A stretch of DNA of 64,000 bases, taken from the NCBI GenBank assembly GCA_002633005.1, contig NMRA01000080.1, forward strand, positions 649,291-713,290, given 5' to 3'. The notes beneath the pieces are model-generated. The model was not told where the DNA came from. It did no database searches and saw only the letters and a list, made by a program, of their open reading frames with translations. Shown here in pieces: positions 54,499 through 64,000 of the stretch. The position numbers and the translations under genes are program-made. The number at the start of each line of letters is the position of its first letter. The first letter of the stretch is position 1. The DNA is from Phoronis australis. Taxonomy: Eukaryota > Phoronida > Phoronidae.

Positions 54499-55997
54499 GG
54501 TAGGCCTACTGTATTAATTCACCAATCAAACTTGTTTCTTATTGGTCAGTTTTATTTTCTCTCCTACGATATCGTCCTTAGTCAACTGTCCTACTCGGCT
54601 CAACACGAGTTTCGTTCAGTATTTTTAGCATTTTTTCGACGTTGTCCCACTCGTTAGGTTCCAGTCTTTGCCTCAGTTAGTTTCCACAAACAAGGCTGGT
54701 AACACCAGCATCTTCTGTACTTGGCTTTTACTGTTGAGAAAAAAAATAACGTGGCGACCCTGTTATTCCGATACCCAAATCCTGTGTTTTATTGCCACAT
54801 TCCAAGAAACCTGGTGACGTAATGCCCACGTCCGAAATTCACAGAAAGTTTGAGATCTTTAACGGAAGTCGTTGACCCATTTCTTTTAGTTTCCGCCAAC
54901 TACTTTTGTTTAAACTTTCAAATAAACTAAAGTGTTTCTAACAACGTTGACTACGTCGACAACACTGGCATGTCCGTATTGTGTTAGAGTTTTTTGTTAA
55001 TATTGTGTTAATTTGCATCGTACTCAACTTATGTGAAAATTAATCTATGTTGTGACTTGACTGAATAAAATTACAGTCGTTCCCGTAGAAACAACCCAAC
55101 CACTGGATGAGTCGAGTGTGGTCGGTTGACTAGCCATTTCCTACACTTAACCTCGAAGTTTTCCTACCAAGTCACAGATCACTTACACTCTCGTTTATCA
55201 TAAAAAACGTTTACAAGCAATCAAAATATAATGAAGCTTGGTTGCCTGTTGCTAGAGTAGACAGGGCGGAAGGACGTGAAAATACATTGTGTCTAACATC
55301 ATGGCCGGAACTCATCACCAAAAAGGCACCTTTTCGGTCTATTGTCAGATCTGTGTCAACTTAATTGCGAATCCAACAACCCGTCAGCCATTGCATAAAA
55401 GCCTCTCTATTGAAGAAACCTGATATAAAATCACTGATTGGATGTTGGAATATTGTTACCCTGGGTATTATCCGGGTATTATTCAAGGCTCTGATATTTA
55501 CGCTAGTCTATGCTCTTGGGAAATGAGATACGTTGTTTATGAAAAAAATCTTTGTTGAAATCCATTGACAACCAACACTTAGCAATCACCCATTGCCAGT
55601 GAAATTAAAAAATGCACAAAATATTTTCTTGTTCTTTCATGTGAATAGCACTTTGTTTTATTACATTTTGCAGTTACCCCGCCGCTGTTATAAAGCTCTC
55701 TTTCGTCACAAAAACAAATTTTGATTTAGACCACTCAGTTTTGAAATATGTCTCACAGTTTATTGATCAAATAAGTGCGGAGGTGGGCTTGGAAAAAACT
55801 GCGAGTGAGTTCGTATCAGGAAATACTGATCGAGACCAGATTGTACAAGTGGTTTGTCTCAGCAGGTAAGTTTTACACAACCATATTCTGAGCCTGTGTT
55901 GTTGTTTTTTTCCAAGCCCAGAAACAACTTCTTGTCCGCGTTGGAACAAGCTGAGATTAGGACTGTATTCCGTGAAGCAAATTTCTTACGAGAAAGC

Positions 55998-56160
55998 ATG
56001 GGCGGATCCAGGATTTTGAATTAAGGGTGGGGGGCAGGGCAGAGTATTAGCCAGAATTTTGCCCGTCTGACATTCGCACCCCCGAATTGCCAAATGGAAT
56101 CTGCGAGAATTTTAGGGGGGAGGGCATGACCCCTTGCCCCCCCCCCCCAAATCCCCCACT
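55998..56160. mobile_element. GGCGGATCCAGG-family MITE, copy 2
   Basis: Same element as 54345-54498, about 85% alike by eye, with expanded G and C homopolymers near its right end. Confidence 0.75.
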
Positions 56161-56464
56161 TGAAAGCGCATCCTCGTGAGATATTGCTATGCATTACGAA
56201 TGAAGCACGTACGAGATCACAGTTAACATTACTCAGAGAGTGTAGGCCCACTGCGTCTACGGTACGGTGCCCAGTTTTACAAGGGTAAATTAATTAGTTT
56301 GTAATTGACTGAACGCGGGTTTATACTAGCCAACATAGACTATGTCATTGTCTAAGGAATCTCGTGTACGTTTTATGTTGCATTTCGCCCTACATGTAGC
56401 TGGTTAAAAACGAAAATCGTCTTGAGGTTTTAATTACTCTTATAAAATCGCTCTCATATATTTC

Positions 56465-56985
56465 ATATGGACTGTAGCTAGGATTCTATTTCCTTTGACC
56501 AACAAGGGCATCGAAATCACCAATGACTCACGAAAACGCTTCAAATTTAGGGATTTAGTTGCCAACCCTAAAACTGTAAATTCTAATATGACGCACGTGC
56601 GCATTTAGTCTGTTAATTTCATGACGTCACTTAAAAAGAAATATGGCTTTATGTTCCCAATTGGCAATTACTGAATAAAGGTGTAGCTGTGTAATTATTG
56701 GCACATAACAACTTGATTTGGAAATAATTCATACAAATCATGTTAATAAATAGTAGTTTAATATGAATGCGATCTGCCACATGTGAGACACGATGTTCCG
56801 AAGTTGTCCAAATTCTAAGATCTTACTTAACATTGGGTCTTTTCATGAAATAGACCTTTGGGTCCCGTACTCCGGGAAACAGAATCCAGCCACGGTATCA
56901 AACTTAATATGAAGAGACCGGTTTTATAAAAGTAAAAGCCTTGTTGGTTTTCGTTTTTAGCCAGCTAAATTGGGTAAAATGTAGA
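56465..56985. mobile_element. Dispersed repeat fragments (TTCTATTTCC family)
   Basis: AGGATTCTATTTCCTTTGAC at 56470 and GGTTTTCGTTTTTAGCCAGC at 56946, with other blocks in common with 24600-24840 and 57840-58105. The two halves are in the order expected for separate, partly overlapping copies. Confidence 0.45.
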
Positions 56986-57839
56986 CTTTTAATTTTTCGA
57001 GAAGCAGCTAAAATTCGAGACACGCTGAAGGTATCAATAAGGACTTGTATATTTTTCCGTAGGTGATCAACGACGGTCGTACTGCTGTGCACGTGAGGAC
57101 TACCTCAACCACGTTCGAATACACAGGAAACAACTTCGCGATGTCACAAGTGACAGTGAGCAGAACATAAACCAATATATTGGCAGCAATCTTTCCAAAT
57201 CATTCAGCACGCGTGACGATTAATTGTTAGCACGAGTGTTCTCTCGAGTTCGTGGCAAACCGCAGACTGAGATTAAGAACAAAACCTTCTTACCACCGTG
57301 CTTGTTAATATGACTCCAGGCTTCTTAGCGTACAAAAGGCCGTTTGTTGCAAATCCCAAATAACTGTCACCGAAATCTACACAGAATTAATTGGTTCGAC
57401 CATGAATACTTTGTACTGGAAAGATTACTCACAATATGTATACAACAACGCGAAAAATGTCATTATGCAACACCTTTTGGTTAAATAGTCGTTATTCGTA
57501 AACGAGTTCCCAATTAGATTAAGTAGAGAGAGAAAGATGGCGGGGAAAATGAAAAATTGCATCCTTTTGTATTGATTTCATGAACCAATGAACGACGATG
57601 TTTCTTGCATGACCGAGTATGTTAAGCGACTACTGATAGACAATACGACTGAGAAAAGGAATCCAAACCATGAATTCAGTTGTAGAAAGAACACACTCAA
57701 AAATGTGTAGTCATTATTTTCAATTGTTACGTGGACTGAGGTTCTATCCATCCGCATCTATCAGATTATGATGCAGTTTTCGCTGCTTAGCTGAATCTAG
57801 CCATTCTACTCTCATAAAATCAGTCTCATAATAATCCTT

Positions 57840-58105
57840 ACTGTGTCAGGATATCATTTTCGTACCCAACTTAAGTCACAGGCAATGGTTTCACACGCCA
57901 TTTTCGAATTCGCAATTTCTGGGGAACCCGAATAAACTCGGCGAACCATTTAGTAGAGTCGCTGATGGTTTCGATGTTGGTAACGGAAATAGAATCCTGT
58001 TACGGTCAGGAATATTATGCAACCGATATTATGAGTGTTAAAGAACTAAATCGGTTTTCGTTTTTAACCAGCTTAAACAAAGCGAAATTCTAAAGTTTAG
58101 TTGGG
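57840..58105. mobile_element. Dispersed repeat copy (CGGAAATAGAATCCTGTTA family)
   Basis: Contains AACTTAAGTCACAGGCAATG, GTAACGGAAATAGAATCCTG, CAGGAATATTATGCAACCGA and GTTTTTAACCAGCTTAAACA, in the same order as 63240-63475. The best reference copy of this family in the window. Confidence 0.7.
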
Positions 58106-58705
58106 AAGTGCCCCTCACTCGGGCTAGCCGGTACTGAGCACTCACTAACAGATCGTGTAATTGTAAACGTACCGTCACAAACTATCGTAACGTCTCACGT
58201 TAAACTCGCTTTTAGAGCCTGTTCTTGGGGCATATTCAGTTTATCCATTTTCTGACTCAGGTTACCCCTCCAAAAAATGACTGGTCATTACTAAAATCCT
58301 TTGTTTCAACCTCAGACAACAACGGTTTCTAAATCGAGGTTAAATCCAGATATCAATCCGTTCTTATATGTTCATGTGCTCTTTTGCGGTAGCGAGACTC
58401 GCAGGCCAATTATCTACCAGTACCAGAGAATCGAATTCTTCTAACTCATCTATATTCGAGAATTTTTACAGAATTCCTTCGGGTTCAAATGATTCCAACT
58501 TAATTTCTTACGAGGAATTCGATTTCAGTAACCAGCCAGGCAGTTTTGCAAAATCACCAGGTTTAGTCCACGATAGATCATTTTATTAAAGCCAGTGTTA
58601 TTGTCTGACATCGCTAATCAGTCGATATACGCCCGAACTGTGCTAACTTTCAATTAAATATACTTCAGAATTGCTAACAAGAGAATTTTCAGTTCCCTGT
58701 TCATA

Positions 58706-58940
58706 CTTAAAGGGATAATAAACCAAGTTTTTGGTGATTACAACCAGTCCTCGTTCTGCCACCTAGCAATTCACTATTGGCGTCCTATTTGAGTGATAAA
58801 CGCAGGATTCAACTAATAACTCAATACTTTCTTTGTCAGAGATAGGATATTACGGTACTTGGTCTTTGCCTACAGTTGCCGTGTAGCTCGCCTAAAGCGT
58901 AGGTCACGCTTACCTGTTTAGCAGACTTTCTAACGAATTT
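58706..58940. mobile_element. Dispersed repeat related to lipase-intron copy
   Basis: Ordered blocks in common with 26541-27000, including TTGAGTGATA, TTTGTCAGAGAT and CCTAAAGCGTAGGTCACGC. It immediately precedes MITE copy 3. Confidence 0.5.
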
Positions 58941-58978
58941 TCAAATTTTGTTAGAAATATTTGAGGTGGGCTACATCA

Positions 58979-59131
58979 CAGGGGCGGATCCAGGAACTCG
59001 AGTTGCTGGAGGGGAGGCAGGGCAAAGTATTACCAAGGATTTTGCCCGTCAGGCAGTTCGCACCCCCGAACTGTGGAATGGAATCTGCCGAATAGAATCT
59101 GGGACAATTTTAGGGGGGGGGGGGGGGGGGG
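58979..59131. mobile_element. GGCGGATCCAGG-family MITE, copy 3 (cut by an N)
   Basis: Begins GGGGCGGATCCAGGAACT and shares the GCCCGTCAGG...GAATCTG core, then ends in about 20 G and a single N at 59132. The right terminus is missing, so the sequence breaks inside the element. Confidence 0.7.
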
Positions 59132-59609
59132 NTTACTGGAGTACGTGGAATGTCATATTTCAATATCACTTCATTGCACTGAATGTCACTGACGCACGGC
59201 AACGGTAACAACAATAACACATGTCCTTCGATCAACACATCAATAAGGAGTAATAGCACTGAGTGGCTAGTTGGAAATAAAGGCCACAGTACTAATTTTT
59301 ACCGACTATAAATTGAGACCTCGTTGTTACCTATATCGTTATCTCCTTGTACAGTTTGAATAAACTGGAACGTACAAATTTCTAAATGGATTTACCAACA
59401 GATAGCTTTATTATTTGAATAAATGAAACATGTTGTACTTTTCTCAAACCCCCAAGCATTTGTACTGGCCGAGCATGACGTTTCTAATAAGCACAATGTA
59501 ATTTCCAACGATTATCATATTATCTTACTATTTTAAGTTTTGTAACCAAATTGATTGTCGTTTAATGAATTCATGTGAATAGACCCGTTCATTGTCTTGA
59601 CTCTGAGTT

Positions 59610-59671
59610 TGTGACCGTGACGCCATGGACTCAGTCAGCCTGTGACTGTGACGCCATGGACTCAGTCAGCC
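59610..59671. repeat. 31-base tandem duplication
   Basis: TGTGACYGTGACGCCATGGA through CTCAGTCAGCC occurs twice with one substitution (59610-59640, 59641-59671). Confidence 0.9.
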
Positions 59672-60930
59672 TCTGACTCTCGGGGTGTTATTTGTCATTC
59701 GTTACTCGATGACCACTGAGACTCGGAGTGAAATGATGCAGACCAAAAAATACCGAGGCTCTAAACCAGACAAGCCGTTGGCAGACACACACTGTGATAA
59801 AACACAACCTCTCGTTATTGGACAAGTGATAATGCTTTGTTTGGCATTTGTAACGTCGCCTATAGTTTACAACTCCTACTGACGGTTTGATTTGCAGGGT
59901 GACTTCCTTGCTGAGTTCAAAATGTGATAAGGTCGGGCTAGACTAGTCGCTTTTTTAATGTCTTTGTATTGAAACAAAATAAAGAAAAAAAAATGAATTC
60001 ACTCTCACTGACAATGATTTCTCAAGTTACAATTAGGAAATCACGGATAATTTTAGGACTCACCGCGCCCCATTGACGTAGTTTAATTGTAGTTGTCAAT
60101 AGGTACATGTAAATAGCATCGAAACCACGTCTGACGTTATCTTGAATAATACTTAATGTATTCAGAGTGTAATAGGAAAATGTAGAATATACCATCAAAA
60201 CTAATTTTGTGAGTGACCAAACAACAATATTATCACCGTGATGATTGTGAATGAAAATTGGATTTACGTGTTTGGCTGCAGGTAGCCGTTTAGATCAATT
60301 ACTAATAGCCGTAATGTACTGAAGTAGCAGACGAAATCATACACGTTAAATGACCCTAATATCTAATCAAAAAGGGTAGAAAATGCTAACGTGACCTATG
60401 GGACCTCCGTGCATGCCGGGTCACTGATTTGACCGACACAATGACGTTCTGATATCATCGTAGGAAATTGCATCAACAATAGTCATTGACAGAAAATCAG
60501 CTGGTTTATTAGACGATGGCCACGAATTACAATAGTAAAAATCGTATGTTAAAGCCAAGTTCCCGGCGCCCGGCCTCGAGTCGGCAGAAATTTGGAAGGA
60601 ATGTCAGCAGACTCAGCTTCTGGCCGAGAAAGTCAGAATTTACTTCAATCTAATGCAGTAGGTTGAGTTGAGACAAGACTTAGTGTATGTGGATAAGTTG
60701 TAAAGTGATAGGGAATCACTTATTTTACATTGACACTTAGGAATCCCTGCTTTCAGTTCGCGATGTGGTGGCTAATCTGAAGGCGGCGCTTTAAACAGCT
60801 CTTTACAAAAGGAGGTGATCAAGTGTCTTTGTTGCCTAGTAACAATAGATGCCGAGCGTACGCCATTACTCAGTAAATATTGATTTACGAGTTCACGTTT
60901 ACTTTGCTGACAGCTGGACTATCATTAATA

Positions 60931-61047
60931 ATGTATGACGAAACATCTGATCAAGGACCTAAGGGTACATTTGAAACATATAAAGCTGAAGGAGATGGTT
61001 TGTACAAGCAAGGAGAATTCAGAAAAGCCATCGAAAGTTTCTCCACG
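60931..61047 (+). CDS. TTC25: TTC25 exon 1
   Basis: Thirty-nine codons, ending TTCTCCACG before GTAAAT. It carries the first TPR helix pair. Confidence 0.92.
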
Positions 61048-63096
61048 GTAAATTATCGAGACAGTCAGTCAGTGATCAGCTGCTCAGTCAGTTTCATTGG
61101 GTTCGAGTCTCCCCTTGAAAACGTCGATTTTGTCGTAGAATTAATGTGACTGAACTATCCCTTGAACAATTCAAAAAGTCCATATTTAGAGTGAAATGGC
61201 ATTTTGTCGAAAATTTTGATTTAGACCCTTTTCCACTACAAAATTGGTCTCAATCTGTTCCTTGAGACCTTGACTGAGATGAGAAGTGATTTTTGGTCTT
61301 GCAAAGAACTGGCAGTTCATTATAATTGTTCAAGCCCATGTCCAGTGACTACACTGAAACACCAAGATGAGAGTTAACTTGTAGATACTGTTCTCTTGCA
61401 ATAACCAACTGTCAATTCTTTCCAAAATTAAGTCGCGTTTATTTTGACTAAAGAACAATTTGAGACCAATTTCATTGAGGAAAGTGGTTTAAGCCACTAA
61501 GTCAAACATTGGATTTGTGAAGGAGGCCTGCTTTAAAATTTAGATTTTTTCCAATAGTTCTGGTTGCAATGACAGTTTCATGCATTTGATGAAATATTCA
61601 TTGACTGTACGTGTGGCACAGTCCTACAAATAAAATGCTTTACTGCCTAAGCTGTCAATATACAATCACTGGTAACGTGTAGAAATTTGAAGTAGCACCT
61701 GGAAAATATGAAAACAGCCCCTGAAATCACTTTTGCATTATATCCAGGTTCTTATTCACTCCCTTGCACACATTCATTAGTAAGACTGAGCTCACTAATA
61801 AGCAGAGATCTGAGACCAGTGTTTTGAGTAACAAGAAGCGGCCAAACATAAAGTTATATATATGGCAGTGAGAACAAACTTGCCTTATCCACTGATTTAC
61901 CTGTCAATAGATTTGTAATGTGAAGGTATTTTATGATCTTGACAATTTTGAGACAACAGGCCATGTTTTCCTGTGTTTGTTTTTGCCAGGCATTAGAGTT
62001 AAAGCAAGGTGACCGCAACTGTCTAGTGGCGAGATCCAAATGCTTTCTGCAGTTAGGTGACACTGACAAGGCTCTGGAAGATGCTGAAGCTAGTCTTGAA
62101 GATGACAAAGAGTATCACAAGGTGAATTAACAGTCAAAGAATTATACACACGTGTGGCACATGAACTGTGTGTAGTCCTACCTTAAAGTTTAAGGATAGT
62201 TGGAATATGTAACACAAGCCAGAGGGGTCCAAGGCGTCCTGATCCCCTGCTCAGCCACTTTCTATTGCTGTGATGTCTGTCCACACTTCTAGTCATGATG
62301 TTAGATCTACTCCTACCAACTCTACTCAAATAGGATGCAGGATTGTATTTGGACAATTAACTGAAAATTTCTGGACCTGAGTTTGACAAATAACACAGTT
62401 AAAACTGAAGTTCAACTGAACTTTTTGTATGTTACAAATCGTAAGGAATCGCGATTTTTGATCTCTGTAAAAAAATTCACAGTGCTGCATGTCCTTCATT
62501 CTACAATAACAGTGAAAAAATTTAATTGGTGTCCTCTGAAACTTGAAAGTCTCAAATGCCAATGACCTCAACGGTTTGTAGAAATATCTCAAAACATTGT
62601 GGAAACTTGTAAAATATTGTCTAGTTTCAATTCCAAAAGAATTCACTACCAATCAAAAGTGATAAAAACAAGAATTAAGCTTTAGACTTTGTCTCTGATG
62701 AAGTGTCTTAGGGGTTACATAAAATTTTAGTCAAAATTCTTTAAAACCAAAATTAACTTTGCATCGCTTTTAATTTAGTTTTCTGATAACCTATATAAAT
62801 ATTTTTGATAAAAAAATAAGAGATTAGTCAATTACAGATTAGTGAAACAACATGATTGCAAGAAGAACGGTGTCTTTCAGGGTCTTTTTGCCAAAGCAGA
62901 AGCTCTTTACAACAAAGGAGACTTTGAGATGGCGCTAGTGTTCTACCACAGAGGACACAAGTTACGGACTGAACTACAGGAGTTTCGCCTTGGTATCCAA
63001 AAAGCTCAGGAGGCCATTGACAACTCTGTAGGCAGTCCATCTAAAGTAAAGCTGGAAAAGAAGGGGGACTTGTCCTTCTTTGCAAAGCAAGACGAG
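60931..63096 (+). CDS. TTC25: TTC25 / ODAD4, outer dynein arm docking complex subunit 4 (5' part)
   Basis: Three exons (60931-61047, 61990-62121, 62881-63096), all phase 0, give the first 155 residues. The rest lies beyond the window. TTC25 is a tetratricopeptide-repeat protein of motile cilia that helps dock outer dynein arms onto doublet microtubules. Recognisable family signatures: AEGDGLYKQGEFRKAIESFS (TPR 1), GDRNCLVARSKCFLQLGD (TPR 2), AKAEALYNKGDFEMALVFYH (TPR 3), then FRLGIQKAQEAIDNSVGSPS and KKGDLSFFAKQ, the hallmark segment after the N-terminal TPRs. The ATG at 60931 (MYDETSDQGPKGTF) matches the family's start length. Homology is strong enough that I am confident of the identity. 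Introns hold an AAATTGGTCTC MITE (intron 1) and no other gene. Confidence 0.95.
61241..61472. mobile_element. AAATTGGTCTC-family MITE, best copy
   Basis: A 232-base element in TTC25 intron 1: left end AAATTGGTCTCAATCTGTTC, right end (inverted) AAATTGGTCTCAAATTGTTC. The intact termini define the family that also occurs at 8491, 11909 and 48977. Confidence 0.85.
61990..62121 (+). CDS. TTC25: TTC25 exon 2
   Basis: Forty-four codons after TTTGCCAG, encoding ALELKQGDRNCLVARSKC and the second TPR, ending EYHK before GTGAAT. Confidence 0.95.
62881..63096 (+). CDS. TTC25: TTC25 exon 3
   Basis: Seventy-two codons after GTCTTTCAG, encoding the third TPR and the NSVGSPSKVKLEKKGDLSFF signature, ending QDE before GTATTG. 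Confidence 0.96.
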
Positions 63097-63239
63097 GTAT
63101 TGTAGCTTGGTACACTTTAGCCGTTTTCTCTTTGGATTTTTAAAGGGGCGTTTCACTACTGCATAACAGTCAATTTTGAATTATTAATGGCTGTTTAAAA
63201 CAGTTCTGTATTCATCCAATCTTGAGTAATCGCTGAATA

Positions 63240-63475
63240 AGCCGGCAACTTAAGTCACAGGCATTGCGTACCTGCGCCATTTTTGTTATCAAAATTTTAG
63301 ACTTGGTCAACCCAACAAATTCCAAAAAGTTTTCTTGAGTTTGCTGATGTTTTTAACATTCTTGTTGGCAACAGAAATAGACTCTTATCATGGTGAGGAA
63401 TATTGTGAAACCGATCTTATGAAAGTTAAAGGCCCAATTTGTTTTTTTTAACCAGCCAAACAATGCAAAATGGTT
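63240..63475. mobile_element. Dispersed repeat copy (ACTTAAGTCACAGGCA family)
   Basis: In order: AACTTAAGTCACAGGCATTG, GGCAACAGAAATAGACTCTT, GAGGAATATTGTGAAACCGA and TTTAACCAGCCAAACAATGC, matching 57840-58105. Located in TTC25 intron 3. The remaining intron to 64000 holds no exon that I can identify. Confidence 0.65.
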
Positions 63476-64000
63476 TAACTGAACATTTCTTGTCAGTTGT
63501 TTTAGTTAACCACTGACCTTAAGTTTGAACTCTACTACCGGTATATTATCTATGTTTCTGATTAGTGTTAACGTAGTTCCAGCAAGTGGTATCCTGGGGA
63601 TGTCCAAGTAAAGTTTGAAATCGTTATTCCTTGTCATTTACCCATATTATTTATACTTTGTTGCTAAATATGGTAAATAATTTTGCAAGAGGTATTTGTA
63701 AATGATATTCATTATTGTGCGTACCTCAATTGCTTTTTAGATTTCACACACTCGGCAGTCTTAATCAAGCTGTTTGACCCACACATCGTTTGTTTTTTCG
63801 GTTTCTATTCTCCTGTTTGTCGGTTCTGTCTTACTATGTCAAACTATTGCTCTAAGAGAAACTGGTCTTGATGTGCTGTGTCAAATTATGATTCAAGTTC
63901 AAATAAGGTTGCTCTCATCTTCATTTACTTTGTCTTAGAATAATCTGATATATCCATCGTACAGATGTAATGTTTGTTTAGGTTTGGTTAACGCATTTGA

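Larger units (their letters stand above)
52506..60930. other. 8.4 kb without a recognised gene
   Basis: Lies between the divergent 5' ends of SLC34 (minus) and TTC25 (plus), so both promoters should be here. The longest open frame (minus, 53449-53036, 137 codons) has no motif I know and lacks splice support. The content I can describe is repeats: an inverted-repeat pair at 53558-54306, three CAGTGGCGGAT-family copies, two dispersed families, a 31-base tandem duplication, and two single-N joins (52975 and 59132). Confidence 0.6.

Noticed and set aside
61080-61110. GGTTCGAGTCTCC resembling a tRNA B box in TTC25 intron 1
   Set aside because: No matching A box at the right distance, and no cloverleaf; coincidence or a very decayed SINE.
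1-64000. CRISPR arrays, bacterial operons, riboswitches and a novel defence or immune system
   Set aside because: Nothing of this kind is visible; gene structure, introns and repeats are those of an animal genome.

Overview
This is animal nuclear DNA. Genes are split into short exons with GT-AG introns, about half the window is intron or repeat, and there are no bacterial-type operons. The genes and a retroelement whose integrase precedes its reverse transcriptase (the Gmr1-like arrangement, first described from deuterostomes) suggest an invertebrate deuterostome such as an amphioxus, acorn worm or echinoderm. I cannot name the species. Visible allelic divergence of about 2% fits a highly polymorphic marine invertebrate.

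Layout. (1) 165-14756, plus strand: the 3' part of a large gene for an acidic, low-complexity protein. Every usable intron is in phase 1, so each exon is a removable in-frame module; it includes a 578-codon TPSP-rich exon and a 248-codon exon with EPIEEPA heptads. (2) 16794-18671, minus strand: a two-exon gene for a 469-residue basic protein I do not recognise. (3) 18672-25166: no gene seen; it holds a foldback element and dispersed repeats. (4) 25167-32357, plus strand: a complete six-exon gene for a 305-residue secreted lipase or phospholipase A1-like enzyme with Ser146, Asp172 and His232. (5) 32690-37300, plus strand: a decayed Ty3/gypsy element with order zinc knuckle, protease, integrase, RT, RNase H, split by two nested inverted-repeat elements. 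(6) 38771-52505, minus strand: a complete nine-exon SLC34 sodium-phosphate cotransporter of 687 residues; three of its exons appear twice around a 209-base gap, most likely an unmerged contig overlap. (7) 52506-60930: no gene seen; inverted-repeat elements and two single-N joins. (8) 60931 to the end, plus strand: the first three exons of TTC25/ODAD4, the outer-dynein-arm docking protein, running off the window.

The genes do not form a pathway. Two have clear jobs at epithelial surfaces (phosphate uptake, secreted lipolysis) and one in motile cilia. Exon coordinates were derived by hand from splice consensus, reading-frame continuity and family conservation. All six lipase exons, all nine SLC34 exons and the three TTC25 exons join without a frame error. 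The most unusual signals are the retroelement's domain order and nested insertions, the duplicated SLC34 exon block, a phase-perfect GC splice donor and a CG acceptor candidate in the acidic-protein gene, and a lipase lid that has lost its usual cysteine pair.
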